This document shows positions 22,201 through 34,386 of a stretch of DNA of 64,000 nt, piece after piece. The translations under genes were made by a program, and so were the position numbers. The notes under the pieces were generated by a model, which saw only the letters and a list, made by a program, of their open reading frames with translations, was not told the DNA's origin and searched no databases. This DNA is from Neckera pumila. Taxonomy: Eukaryota > Streptophyta > Bryopsida > Hypnales > Neckeraceae. The stretch lies in assembly GCA_963969595.1 (NCBI GenBank), contig OZ018415.1:22697782-22761781 (forward strand), written 5' to 3'. How positions within the stretch are numbered: the stretch's first letter is position 1; the number at the start of each line of letters is the position of its first letter.

Positions 22201-24416
22201 AAGACAGAAAAAAACAAAACCAGTACCTGCATGGTGAAGCCCGTTGCATAAATTGGGGTTTTCGGGTCAAGGGCAGGAATCACCTGTAAGAAATAACAAG
22301 AAAGGAGCCCAAACAGGAATCTATAAGTCATACAGGCTCAATGAAAATACCCCCCATGATTTGCAACACGAATGCCTTGTGCAATAAGGTGGCAACACCC
22401 AAAAGCACCCCTGCTAAATCATTGCTATAACGTAGATATTGATTATGAAATCTGAACAACAGAGCCCAGGGTCTGGCTTGAAAATTTATAACCAGTATCC
22501 AAATATTACATGCTAAACGACGATAAAATCTCCATTCCATTGCTAACAAGATCAGTACAAATTTCAGCCATTGTCCTTGAAGACAAGGAGGAATCAAGGA
22601 GGAATCAAGGAGGAGGTAGTCACAGTGAGATTCTCAGAACTATATGCACAGCAGAACAAAACAACCAGAAACTGTAAGAGGGAGAAGCAAAAAATACCCA
22701 TGGTAGAGCTCCGATGTGATCCTCATGGCCATGAGTGATAATAACAGCTTCAATTTTGTCCCTCCAGCGATGAATAAATGCAGTGTCCGGTAACACTTTT
22801 TGAACCCCCAGGTCATCGTAGCTGTGGAAAACAATCACGGAAGAAAATACTTATCAATTCAATTCCTGCTAACCAACTAATCGCAAATATCCAAAGCCCA
22901 GATAAAAATGAATATTTTTCATATGTCTGCCACTATACAACCCCGATAAATTCTCACTGATTGAAAAATCTCAAAAATCCTGTTTAAAAACCTTAGAATG
23001 CCGTCACCCCCAAAAGCCACGTCCCAATTCTATTAGACAGAGAATTTAATTCTCTGGAACAATGCCCCCAACGTGCTGTAACACCTCTCTCACCAAATTT
23101 TCCTACATTTTCAAACCATTGCTTAAGGTTACCACAATTCCTTGCGAGACCCTACCGAAACGCAACACTACAAATCCTTGCACAATGAGAACTTATTTAT
23201 TTTTAGAATATGAACCACCTCAACATCAGGACTCACGTCGCCTTTCAATTATCTACCAAAAAAACTTTGAACTTATATAACTAAATATTGCATACGGTAT
23301 TCATGTGATGCATTCTTTGGAATCCAATTTGATTTGCCACTAAGAATACTTGACAAAGTGAAAATTCCACGAATAGAAACAAACAAGGCTCAGAGCGGAA
23401 ATGTGGAAATTAGGTGTGGAGGCGAGACAGAATCGGAACCTCCACTGCAACTGCAAGATGTCCCTCGTAAGACATTTAGGGGTGCCTGCCTGTGTATACT
23501 GCAGGGGTGGTTCCCGACTCCATAAGCTTCGACCCTAAACCATGACGCGAGCTAAACCCTGAACCCTTAAACCCTAAACCCTAATCCTCCAGGGTATGCA
23601 AAGACGTACTCCGGGAACATGAGACCCGCGTCGATCATAATGTAGCGATCATAGTTTCCAACAAGCATACAATTCATGCCAATCTCGCCCAGTCCCCCGA
23701 TGGGTAGCACGCGCAACGGCGGTCCATCTGCACCTTCATGAAACGACTTCAACTTGCGCGTCACGGCGTCGTCGCGACTGCGCTTCGGCCCTTCGTAATG
23801 CCCATTTCGATGCTGGCGAGGCCGCAACTGGCGCTGTGTGGAAGCAGAAGCAGGCGCTGCTCATTCATTCCCCAAAACCGCCATCACCCAAAAATTCAGT
23901 CACATTTGGCTCCGCATTGCAGCAATTTCAACAGTAGCGTGTAGCATAATCCAGTCTAATGCTGGGAAACTCCATTTGAATTTGATACAAAGCATTTTCA
24001 CAGTAAGAGAAGGACACATTCCCCAAACCCCTTCACCCAAAAACTTCAGTCACAAAATTCAGTCACATTTGAACCAAGTAGCTGCACCCCATTGCAGTCA
24101 TCTCAACACTGTAACAAAATCCAATCTAATGGTGTGAAGCTCCATTTGAAGTTGATACAATGCATGTCACAGTAAGAGTGGGACACATTTCAATACCTTG
24201 AGCTCGAATGATCGAATCCCGACCTAAATTTCGATTCAAATTGCGGCACAAGTTTCTTGACGTTAGCGAAGTCGGCAAATGGTGGAACTCCAGTAGCACT
24301 TGTTGCCCTACTCCTCTCCTTCCCTTCCATTCCGACCTCAACAAGGCGCCTTGAGCTTCATGAGCTGGTTGCCCCTGCAACGCATTCAGACGCGCCTGTA
24401 TCTGCAAGCTTTCCAT
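16230..24416 (-). CDS. RNJ: Plastid-type ribonuclease J with C-terminal trihelix (GT-1) domain
   Basis: Seventeen exons in continuous phase: 24197-24416, 23580-23856, 22698-22821, 22227-22283, 21912-22103, 21565-21642, 20626-20892, 20306-20371, 20085-20177, 19736-19861, 19179-19292, 18905-19000, 18461-18558, 17529-18178, 17216-17348, 16686-16866, 16230-16436; 992 aa. RNase J is a metallo-beta-lactamase endo/5'-exoribonuclease for chloroplast RNA maturation. Visible: GGLGEIGMN, zinc motif HGHEDH (196-201), HTGDWK (285-290), SDSTNV (319-324), [10 protein letters not shown] (490-499) and HFLPVHGEF (511-519). The first 73 residues fit a transit peptide weakly. After the beta-CASP part comes an acidic insert (about 609-640), then [10 protein letters not shown] and a linker, KKKRQKWR, and a trihelix domain (about 862-950). 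This fusion is known for land-plant RNase J. The donor of exon 2 is the least certain boundary. Confidence 0.92.
19450..19668. mobile_element. Degraded small TTAA-type element in RNase J intron 10
   Basis: The right end reads ATGACCTGCTAAAAACTGCT...CCTCAAGGGGTTATA, matching the right ends at 55725 and 60116. The left end is not clear. It lies between exons 19179-19292 and 19736-19861. Confidence 0.4.
21105..21322. mobile_element. Possible TTAA-type element in RNase J intron 6
   Basis: A right terminus GCTTAGGGG-TTAA lies at 21310-21322 and a poor left candidate TTAACACGCAAATG at about 21110. Only the right end is convincing. Confidence 0.35.
23532..23585. repeat. Telomere-like CCCTAAA tract at the second RNase J intron
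   Basis: CCCTAAAC, then CTAAACCCTGAACCC, TTAAACCCTAAACCCTAA run together. On the gene strand this is TTAGGGTTTAGGGTTTAAGGG. The only donor that keeps frame with the next exon (GG|GTTTAG) lies inside the tract. It may act as a telobox-type element or be a repair scar. Confidence 0.8.
23865..24190. repeat. Tandem duplication (about 150 bp x 2) in RNase J intron 1
   Basis: Units start near 23867 and 24017 with CATTCCCCAAAACC / CATTCCCCAAACCCC. Both contain CACCCAAAAA...TTCAGTCACA, CTCCATTTGAA(T/G)TTGATACAA and CACAGTAAGAG. The intron is bounded by donor 24196 and acceptor 23857. Confidence 0.8.
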
Positions 24417-24599
24417 AATGGCGACGTAGAAAAATTGAGCGCCACGCGCTTGCGAATACTCCGAAACTAACCTTCTCCAGCGCCGTAAAGCTTCAGTTAT
24501 CCATCAAACCCAAAACCCAAAAATGTCCAAAAAAAAACAGAAACCAAACAACCACTGAATTTCAAATTAAGAAGAGTGCGAGAAAATGGAAGAGACTGA

Positions 24600-27150
24600 G
24601 AGAGGTGGAAAATTTCATGCGCCTCTCTCGTCCTTCGGAAACTACAAATCCGAGCTGCGCAAGACGTTATCCGGAGAGGCTGCTTCCAAAAAAGATCTTT
24701 TCCGGTTTTTTGTCGAATTGTTTACTTTTTCGTCGTTTTTACTACTTTTACGTTAGCTTTTTCAACTCCCCTTTTCAACTTTTCAACTTTTCAACTCCAA
24801 CTTCAATTTAAAACCAGAAAATTTGTATTGAACAATAGACTATGTAAAAGTACACCCATCATAAAATGTATACCTTCTTAACCTCTACATCAATGCCATT
24901 ACATTAATTAAATTCATTACAGTAAATGAACTCCTTGCATTACCACAAGTAATGTATTTAAATTAAATGATGTCATTCTTATTCAACTTGCATTCTTTTA
25001 GGGCAACAAAAAAATATGACTCCACACAATCTAATCATACTAAGGTTGGATCATCCATAGTTGATCACTTAAGTGATTTTCAAACAGATTGTAAGCAATA
25101 TGAGACAAATGAAAAATTTGCCATGTAGGAAGATAGGAAATATTGAGATTGCAAATATTCTAGAATTTTATTTCCGGAATTGAAACTACAGTGATTTTTG
25201 GAAGCCAAGAAGCTATCCAAATTAGTAGCCAATGTCTAAATTCTTCCAATGCCGATTATAGCCATACTACTTTCCTACTTGCTACATCCTATTTTCTTGC
25301 TCACTACTTTGGAATATGTGTCATGACCTTATTAGTCCCAACCTTGAAAAGGAGAAAAAAATATTCTAAGCTTTGGTTAGAAATCTGTTACAACCTTGGT
25401 TGGAAATAGTTGCACACTACATGTTGGGCATGGCTCCCTGATTGAAAATGGTTGGTCAGACCTTAAAGAGGTGTAGGGTTTCACGTTTGCATCAAAAAGA
25501 GATCAAAAGTTATTTTGCACCATCATGTAATTAGTTGTTTTTATGATAGAGACAACATTACCTTAAAATTTGACAATCATCGACAAAAATGCATAATAAT
25601 TCAAAGCCTTGTTTATTTGATTCCAAAGAAGTTTTATTCTATATGTGTATAAGAACAGAACATTCATATTATATTTCTTGAATTTTTTTTCAATCCTATA
25701 CATTCACTTAATCAACTCAAAGAAACTGAAAGACTTCCATTTTCACAACCTTCTATCTTATATAACATTCTATAACAACACATGTGGGTCTCTAAAAGAT
25801 TTTTGAAGGTGCAAGAGTCATGGGCTCAAAGTAAAGGACAATATGAGCTTTAGTATGAACCAAAGGTAGGAGTCTACCTCATTCTTTGAAAGATCATTTG
25901 TTCCTAAATTCAATTTGCTTCACAAATTTAGGATTCTTCTACAATAAAGTAAAGATATTATGAACCTCTGATACAAAAAATGACCTACTCTTCAAATTCT
26001 AAAGTGTTCCTGGGACCTCCTTCAAATATTATTCAAACTTTTTCAAGATTTTTACCTTAAAGTTCATATAATAAAATTTTAGAATGTAATTTTTTTTTTT
26101 GGCAACGTAGGAAACTAGAAAAATTGTCTCTATGTTAATAGGAAATGTGGGAGTTGTGTAATTTTGAATGACTTATTGGAATGTGATTAATTTAATTCCG
26201 GTGTCATTGATTAGTTGATATTCAAGCGCTAGCTAGAACCCCACCAAATTTTGCATGATAGAGTGTGCAAAGTGGTGTACTTGCCAAGTGTAAGTCAAAT
26301 TTCTTTGAAGAAGCCATAGAATAATGTAAAGACTAGAAAGTATAGACAACTCATAGAGCAAGGTGCAAAGAAACAATTCTTTTCACTCCCTATTGAGGAC
26401 TAAATCCATCATTTCTAATTTTTTGTTTCATGATACTAGGGGGACAAATTTGGGGTTTTCGTGAGTAATTTACATTGATTCATTGATTCAATGAATGTAG
26501 TTGGTGTTGAAGATTCCAATCACAAGAGAATATCATTTGGATACCCAAGTAGAGATAGAATTTGTATTTGTATTGTATTAGAATATTTTAACCATGGTAA
26601 TATATGGTGTAGATTTGAAGGATTGTAAGTCCAAATCATGTGCTTGTGTGCTTTGTAACTATTGAAATTTTGTTAACAATATGTTGAGTATATGCAAATA
26701 GTTTCAAACTAATTGAAACTATCTATCAAGATTGCCTGAGCTACCTTTATTTTAAATAAAATATTCTTTTGAGGCATAATCAATTGCTATTCTAATTCGT
26801 GACTTTGTATAACATTTTCTAGGCATCAAACTAGTAGAGAAACACACCTCCAATGATAATTTTCCAAGAATCAAACTAAAATTGCATCAAGAACGGCCTC
26901 CTTGAAAGTGAAAAATGGCATGAAATCATGCAATGGGACTTTAGGGCAGGTTAATCCCACATAAAAAAATAATATATATGTATCAAGTATACAAAAAATG
27001 ATAGCAAATAGAATTATATTTTTTTGACAAAAAACGAACTCAATATGAATATTTGAAGTTCTTAAGCACTACTTTCCAAACCAAAATATCCCCTCCACAT
27101 TAGAGAGAATTTAGGCCCTCAAAGGGTCACAAGTTCCCATAAGTTCTTCA
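24600..27150. other. Gene-poor AT-rich stretch
   Basis: The first 150 bp upstream of the RNase J start is GC-richer and probably its promoter. Beyond that the sequence is AT-rich, with short frames only. I see no exon chain, RNA gene or well-bounded element. Confidence 0.5.
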
Positions 27151-27164
27151 AAAGTTTTGCGTAG

Positions 27165-27385
27165 TTCGCGACTGCTGAAACTACGCCACTACAGCAGGGT
27201 GACATGGCCGAACTTCGGCCACATCAGATTTTCAAAAAGAAGAAGGAGAAAAAAAAAATCTTAAAATGAAATTTTATTTTTTATTTTTTGAAAATATATT
27301 TTTCTGATAGCTCATACTACTATTCACAGTATGGGGACAAATTGGGGAACAAGCCTGAAACAGCCCTTTCTTGGCTCCAAATCCC
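27165..27385. repeat. Dispersed repeat, copy 1 (second copy 29500-29770)
   Basis: A segment ending with ACTATTCACAGTATGGGGAC, AAATTGGGGAACAAGCCTGA and AACAGCCC matches 29698-29750 (ACTGTTCACAG, AAATTGGGGAACAGGCCTGA, AACAACCC). Both are preceded by a poly-A/T tract and a CGCGACTGC / TGCGGCTTC region. The element type is unknown. Confidence 0.6.
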
Positions 27386-28400
27386 TTCTAATGAAATCAA
27401 CAAAAAGTGCATTCATAATGATCATCTTAGAATGGTCACAATATTAATGCCCTAAATTTTCCACATTCTTTCAAATGGTTTTACATCCCAAAAATTCCAT
27501 GACCTTATTCACGTGTCCACTAAGTCACTCTTAATTTGTTACATATAAATCCTAGAGCATCCCTCTCACATCTCAAAAATGTCTAACTATTGCTTCATTT
27601 ATTTAGAAAAGAAATATTGAGGTTTTTTCCATAGCCATAATGGAGCCAATCTCTAGAGTGACCATATTGGCATGATGGTCACAATAGATTGACATACCAT
27701 AGGTGAAGTGGTCTGTTATGATGGTGAATCTAGTATGTTGAGATTGTTACATCATTCCATGATTGTACTTAAGGTAAGTACACTTGTAATTGCTGCTAAT
27801 TACAGCTTAATACAATTATTGTTAGTTAATATTAATTATTTTTGTTGGATCCTATCTCAAACTAAAAGAAGATTCAAAGCACTTTTAGCATACATTATTT
27901 GGACATCATATGAATAAGTTATGAATTTTCAATGTATTATTTTATAGATGGACCCAAAATCAATAGTTGTAGATTCTCATATTTTGATGGTATATATTTT
28001 GGGCCATCAATATCTAGATTTTTGTAACTATTTTTGTCCAATTATAAGTGCCAAATTTTAGCTAGTGTTAATTATGGGTGCATATAACTTAGAACATTAA
28101 AGAGCCAAGAAAATCAAAAGAAATACAAAACCTACTGTCAATCTCTCTTTACAATAAAAAATGTCTACATTTGCATTTGTTAATTATATGATTCAAGGGC
28201 TTAAAAAACAAGAGAAGGATTATGTATTATAGTCCTTTTCTTACTTTCTTATGAAATATTGTCAAAGTTTCCTTGAACAACTGACTTGACACATTGTATA
28301 GCAATTGTGAGCAGCTTGAAATATTTTAGATAGAATCTAGGTCCATACAAAAATAATTTGTATTCTAGAATGAAGAAGTGATTCCTATATATTCTAGATT
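27386..28400. other. Stretch without a supported gene
   Basis: AT-rich DNA with no exon chain, no clear repeat boundary and no RNA gene. Confidence 0.5.
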
Positions 28401-28419
28401 GTATTTGATTGTAATGCAG

Positions 28420-28580
28420 AGGGATGGTACACTAGAGCCTCTGGCAGAGAGTTGCATTGGCTTCCACAAAGTCTCAGGTTCAAAACTCTCTACCGGGAGC
28501 TCTAGATACTTTTCTTCTGCCTCTCTGGCTTGCCTAAGTGGTCTATGGGAGTTTGTGGGTTCAACCCCCATAGCTAGCAA
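28420..28580 (+). mobile_element. SINE-like dimer with two pol III box pairs
   Basis: Monomer 1: A-box-like TGGCAGAGAGTTGCATTGG at 28442 and B-box-like GGTTCAAAACT at about 28478. Monomer 2: TGGCTTGCCTAAGTGG at 28526 and GGTTCAACCCC at about 28558. A-to-B start distances are near 31-36 bp, as in tRNA-derived promoters. No tRNA cloverleaf forms over the whole length. A repeated AT-rich tail follows. This suits a tRNA-related SINE. Confidence 0.5.
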
Positions 28581-28584
28581 ATTT

Positions 28585-28740
28585 TTTATAAACACATATA
28601 TACATGAATTCTCAAATACCATTCTTTTTAACACTTATATACATAAATCCACAATTATTGTTCTTTTTAAACACTTATATACATAAATTCACAAATACCT
28701 TTTTTTAAAAACTTTTACATACATAAATTTGCAAATTTCC
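28585..28740. repeat. AT-rich tandem repeat, period about 41 bp, four units
   Basis: Units contain AACACTTATATACATAAATT, then CACAAATACC and a T tract; they start near 28588, 28629, 28670 and 28708. They directly follow the SINE-like dimer. Confidence 0.8.
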
Positions 28741-29040
28741 CTAGTGGAAATTGACCTTCTAATGAAAACCATGACAAACAAGCCTCATTTAAATACATAT
28801 AGTAACTATCACTAAAACCAAATTAAAATTAATATCTATAGAATCTAGTACTCCCTTGTAAACAACATATGTAGTTTTGGAGATTGGAAACTAGTGACCC
28901 GCTAATGAAAACCATCGCAAATAAGTCTCACTTAAATACATATAGTAACTATCTTCTCACCAAAATCAAATTAACATTAATAACCATAGAGTCTAATACT
29001 TATAAAATATGGTATGTAGTTTTGGGAATTGCATACAATT
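28741..29040. repeat. Tandem duplication, period 143 bp
   Basis: CTAATGAAAACCATGACAAA at 28759 and CTAATGAAAACCATCGCAAA at 28902 start two units that continue alike through TTAAATACATATAGTAACTA and TATGTAGTTTTGG. Confidence 0.85.
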
Positions 29041-29499
29041 TCTAGTAGATTTTGTTGTAGATTCTAATCAAACAAACTCTTAAAGTATATACGTTCATTA
29101 GAAACAAATAGGAATTAGCTCCTCTTCTCTTCTTATATTTGATTTGTTGGGAAGTCAATGATATAGACATTGCCATTTTGTGAGCATGAGAGTGAAAAAA
29201 TAGTTGTCCATCCATAATATGTGGTTGCCTGTGAATCAATTTTCCTCATTACTCATGAAATTAGATGAAATAGTAAGAAAAATTTAAAATAATTTAAAAA
29301 CTTTTAGCACAAGTCGATGTGAAAATACTAATAGAATAGATGTTTTTGAATATTAAGCCCTAGTGTGAGAGCTTGGTGCTAGAGATCCATATGAGCATTA
29401 ATTTAGTGCATATAGGAACTTTTGGTATAGTATAGTTTGGTATTTAATAACATATTTCTACTAGCAAAGGGATAACTATTACATGCGAGATTACAGGGT

Positions 29500-29770
29500 G
29501 TAAACATTAGAAGAGATTTGCGGCTTCTAAGAGACTGTGAGTTATCCTGCGTTCTAGACTGCAAGAATGCATGCTAACTACTAGCTAATGTGGTCGAGAG
29601 AGTACCACGTCATTTTCAAAAAAAATAAAAAATAAAAAAATTGGTCCTAAAATGATAATTTGGAGATTTTTTTTTTTTTTTTTTTAACAGCTAGTACCGA
29701 CTGTTCACAGATGTGGCCAAATTGGGGAACAGGCCTGAAACAACCCTCCAATGCCCTCAAATCTCCCCTA
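29500..29770. repeat. Dispersed repeat, copy 2 (see 27165-27385)
   Basis: It shares ACTGTTCACAG, AAATTGGGGAACAGGCCTGA and the AT-homopolymer stretch with the copy at 27.2 kb in the same orientation. Confidence 0.6.
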
Positions 29771-30540
29771 ATGGTACATCTTTCTCGATTTAGATTGAAA
29801 TTTTAATGTTTAATATACCAATACTAGATTCCAGTCCAAACAAATTAGTCTGCTAATGTTTATTATTATAAGCATACAAGTACATCTTTCACAAATCAAA
29901 GTATTATACTAAAAGTAGAAATAAAACTCCACATCTTGTGATTTCCATCTAAGTTTGTACCCCCAAAAATGACATGTAGTCAAAAAATGCTTTTGACTTT
30001 GAGTGTTTAGATTTCATAGAATGATGATAATAAATTTGGGTCTAAAATACTTTTTCCAAATTCTTTATGAAAACGAGATGGAGATTTTATGATATAATTG
30101 TCATTTTCTACATTTTTTTACATTAGACAATCTTGACTGAAAATTGTCACGCCTAGTTTTGTATCCTTGTACTCAAAATGAAAATAAACAAATCAAGAGT
30201 TCATTTTAAGAAGAATCTTCAATCATACTAGTCTTGTGTACAGTCTCTTACAATATCATCATTTTTGAACCGTGTTAAAGTTGAATTTTTTGAAATAGTC
30301 ACATCATTTTTGAACCACGTGAAAGTTGAATTTTTGAAATAGTCACAAAATTGGGTCAAAATTTTTTTATGAGATCAATGTTGTGCAATTTGATAAGAAT
30401 TGGAAAAAAAAAATTAAACCACTTTACAAATAATCCAATCAAAATTAAAATTAGAGTTCCACACTTCCAAATTGGTTTAATTTCAAATTGTAATAATCAT
30501 TGCTTGAAATTTTTATATACATATGAAACAACCAACATTT
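29771..30540. other. Stretch without a supported gene
   Basis: AT-rich. A short direct repeat is visible around 30260 and 30305 (TTTTTGAACC(G/A)(T/C)GT then AAAGTTGAATTTTTGAAATA). No gene is visible. Confidence 0.5.
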
Positions 30541-32102
30541 TTAACCCCTAAAGTTCTTTCGTGTTTACAAGCCCAAAACTAGTTCAAAATATTTATCTCC
30601 AAGCAAGGCTAATATCTTCATCTATATTTACTTTTTAACAAATCCAATTGTAGGATCCTCAATTAACTTGTTAGAGGTCATTCTTCTAAAATTTTAGATT
30701 AAAAAAACTTACCAATTGCAAGATCATGATTAAGATTGTGGATTCTAAAAACAACAGTATATTCAACTCTTTCCAAATGGTTAGATTTCACCTTTCAAAC
30801 TTTTAGCCCAGAAATGTGTAGATCCTACAATTTGCAATTTTCCATAGTATATTGGAGAAATAAGTTGGAAATACATAAAAAAAGCTTCAACAAAAAAAGA
30901 GTAAGTAGAAAGTAGTAGAGAATGATTTAAAATAATAAATTATTAAGAATTTAGTTATGGAACTGAAAAATGGCAATTTTCAATGGTTGTAATGTTGTAA
31001 TAAACAATCTACATCCTATGTGTATTTTTTTTCCAAAATATTGAAAATTAAGCCCAAAATTGAGTTAAAAAAAGGACCTCAAAGTTTATTTTAGAGAAGA
31101 GATTCCATAACTACTTGCAAACTAAAACTCTTCATAATTTTCAATTCATTAATCAAAATGGAATGATTCAAGGCTCTCTTTATATATATAAATCTTAAAA
31201 ACCACTTTCAAATCTTTATTTCCAAAAAAAGCAATTTTCCCTAAGCTCCCGGTCTACCACAAGAGTTTTCCAAAAGAAATTGCATATCATACAATAACTT
31301 TTTAACCCCTAAATGTCCAAGGCACCCAAATATGGTGTTTGCAAAACTTTGAAGTAAATAAAACCTAATGAAGTTGTTATTTTTAGTTATTAATATTTTT
31401 TTAAAAGTTCTTCTTGAAATCTAATTTTAGCATCAAAAATCTGATCTTGAAAATAACTGATAGTGATTTTTCTATTCAAATTTTTATACAAGGGTACCCA
31501 TTGCAATCTTCAAGTAGTGTTGAGAGCTCTTGGAAATGAGCCTCAAATACTCTAGATCTTGGAGAAAAAATTACATTCAAAATTCATTTAAAAAAATTGT
31601 AGAGTAGATTTTAAGAAGCTATAAATTGATTGAGATTATACAAGTTAGGTCCTTGAACCTCATATTTTTTTGGTCACCAACTTTTTAGATTTGACTTGTA
31701 TATAAAAGATTGAAATTTTTTTGCAGTTTTAGCACCCACATGGTCAAACATTATAATCTTTCACTCCACAAGTGATATTGCTGTGTTTTCTTTTCCTATG
31801 AGATCTCTAACATGTCCAATTTGAATTTGTATGGTTACAATTAAAAAAAAATTGATACAACTCTTATCAAAATGTTGGCATTTCGTTCAATTTAGAACAA
31901 ATTCCAGGAAGCCCAAAATAGGCCTTGGGCATTTAGGGGTTAACCATGTAGTCAAAAATTATAAAAATTGTTGTGCCTCAAAGCTACTCCTTGAATCACA
32001 TGTGTAAAAAATTTCAAAGAAAAAAAATGAAATTACGTTTGTAAATGGATGGCCAAAAATGCTATGTTGCTAAAAAATGCTACTTGGTCCTTTAGGGGTT
32101 CA
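30541..32102. mobile_element. TTAA element, family A copy 2, carrying a nested insertion
   Basis: The left end is TTAA-CCCCTAAAG and the right end CCTTTAGGGG-TTCA (TTAA mutated). Interior matches to family A include GTAAGTAGAAAGTAGTAGAG, AATGGTTGTAATGTTGTAAT and CATATCATACAATAAC. Removing the nested 642-bp element leaves about 920 bp, close to the 935 bp of the other two copies. Confidence 0.75.
31302..31943. mobile_element. TTAA element, family B copy 2, nested (642 bp)
   Basis: The termini are perfect: TTAA-CCCCTAAATG and CATTTAGGGG-TTAA. It interrupts family A sequence just after CATACAATAACTTTT. It is homologous to 13337-14013. The intact ends and the nesting show it arrived after its host element. 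Confidence 0.85.
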
Positions 32103-33250
32103 ACTTTTATATTTTTTTGTTTTATTCCCGCATATTCATGATATTGCTCTTTGAAAAGAATACAAATGTTAGAACCTTAATCCAATTTTGGTAGTCATTT
32201 ATTAAATCATGAAGAACTATAAGGCCACCACGTAGTTTTTTGTAGCTATATTTGTAGAAAATTTGATATGTTTACTCTTTGTTGTGAACAACAAAATGAC
32301 CCTAGATGATTTTTTTTGCTGAATCCATTGGTGCAATCCAATTGAGAAATAATAGAGTGTGCAATTTTTGGTGAATTTCTTGAGAATGGAGAAAACGCTC
32401 TGGATTGTCACTTCACATCTTCATATCTTTTTCTCTACACCTCAAAATTATTTGAAAGAAATTATACATCAATACCATAGTGATATGTACCCGTGGGAAA
32501 AAAATCAGAGTTTTTGGAGCATTTTGAACATACCAATTTCAATGTTCTCGTTTCAACATATGGACAAAGTACTGCCTAACCAAACATCTTTCATCAATCT
32601 TGTCAACAATGGTACTTTCTCAAAAATTGTGCGATTTTGTCAAAAAAGAATTCCATAAAAAAGCTACATAAGTCTTCTTCCATTTCAACAGTGGTAATTA
32701 TTACAATTATTCCACATAAGTGAGGAATTATGCTTATAACAAGAACTAGTTAAGAAAAGAAGAGCTACGCTCAAACAATCCCAGTCCTTTAAGGGTTAAG
32801 ACAACATGTCAAGCGCATTACAAATTGAAAAAATAAGGTTTGAAATATTAAATTTTTGCATTAAAAATAGATTTGTAGAATATTCCAAATCTTGTTGAAC
32901 TCTATTTTTTGGAAATACTTGGACAATTGGTGAAGGAATGCCAAAGCTACCCAGATCAAGACTAGGTTTTAAAAACATAGCTCTATCCAAGAGAAATCTC
33001 CTTTTCTTTGCCAATCATAATATGTAAAAATGTGATCAATTCAATGATTAAAAAATATTGTACATTGTAGAAAAAGTGGTGGTTCAAGGCATTCCTACTT
33101 TAGTCATGTAACAACTGAAAGGACTAAAAGTGTCCTATGAATGACCTTCTAAAAAATTGTAGAGATGAAGAATACACCTATTCATTCAAAAATCTGAATA
33201 CTTTTGGCAAACTACCTTGGTGATAGGACCACTTTCTTCCAGGGTTAAAC
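32103..33250. repeat. TTAA-type terminal remnants
   Basis: Two right-end-like sequences remain: CCTTTAAGGGTTAA at 32786-32799 and CTTCCAGGGTTAA near 33236-33248. No matching left ends were identified, so this looks like stacked, eroded members of the TTAA group. No gene is supported. Confidence 0.4.
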
Positions 33251-33558
33251 CCTAAGAATCTAGAGGGCAAAAGGATGTAGATTTTTGAATAGTTTTGACA
33301 AAATACATTATGATAAACATTCGTTTTAGCAAGTTTTTCTTCTTTTCTCATCCCTAAATGAACTCACTTTGAACCTTGCACAATAATCATGAAGCACCAA
33401 GTGACCATGCTAGTTGTTATTAAATAAACACAAATTATTTTGTCCACATACTAAGATGTACTTCATCTATTTCTTGTAGCTCTAATTGTAAGCTCTTGAA
33501 AACATTCATAACCTAGATAATGGCTCTCTCAGTATTTTGGTAAATATGACTCACTGGT

Positions 33559-34386
33559 AGGTGATTGCAAGAAACACTTGTCCTATTTTCCGTCACACGT
33601 TCAATGAGAAAGTTGGTTTGTGCCATAAGTATGGCAAAAATGATTGAATGAGTATGAAATTATGAAGTAAGCTTCCTATAGCAATAGAAAATGTATTTGA
33701 ATGATTTCAATTTTTTCAAAATTAATTCAATAGGTGAGATTGAATTTTGAATATATGTCACTTATACAAGTTTGGTGTTTTTTAGTATTATTAAATACCT
33801 TTTTTGAAGAGTTGCGGAGTCAAATTTGGTAGGTTAGCACTTGTAATAGAAATACACCTTCTTAGGAGAGGAATTTCTAAAAACATGTACCAAATATGTT
33901 TTACATTGGCCTAAAGTATACTATATTCAGGTTGAATTTATGTTGAAATAAAAATGGTTTTTTAGGTTTAGCTTTGATCTTCCTTCTTTGCTCTAAGTTG
34001 GAAACAATGACCACTTTTAAAATAAATTTTCCAAATACAATTTAAAAAATTAGAAATGTGGAAGTCTCATTTTCTAGCATAAAATTGAACATGTGACTCA
34101 AAATCGTATTTTAGGGTATACATAAAGATTCAACAGAATTGGTAGGGGCCTGTAGTGCCTCCAATATGGCAATAGACTATTTTTTATGGAAATTACATAT
34201 TGCCATCAATCCTTATCATCCAATGATGAATACCATATATTCTTAAAATAATAGATTTGAAATCTATTCGACCAGCTAGATTTCATAATTCATTACCCCA
34301 ATAGTATGGAAGGTGACTCATAGTACAAATAGTATTAAAAGTCTGAAAATCAAAACAAATAATACAAGTGTTTCTTGCAGTCACCT
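33559..34386. mobile_element. GGTGA-ended element, copy 2 (828 bp)
   Basis: The left end is AGGTGATTGCAAGAAACACT and the right end AGTGTTTCTTGCAGTCACCT, an inverted repeat shared with 9762-10576. A possible 4-bp flank duplication (tggt) exists. It has no long coding frame. Confidence 0.65.

Noticed and set aside
28440..28575. Functional tRNA gene
   Set aside because: A/B boxes are present twice but no cloverleaf with acceptor stem and anticodon arm can be formed; SINE fits better.
32359..32658. 99-codon plus-strand frame
   Set aside because: AT-rich composition like its surroundings, no recognisable motif and no splice partners.
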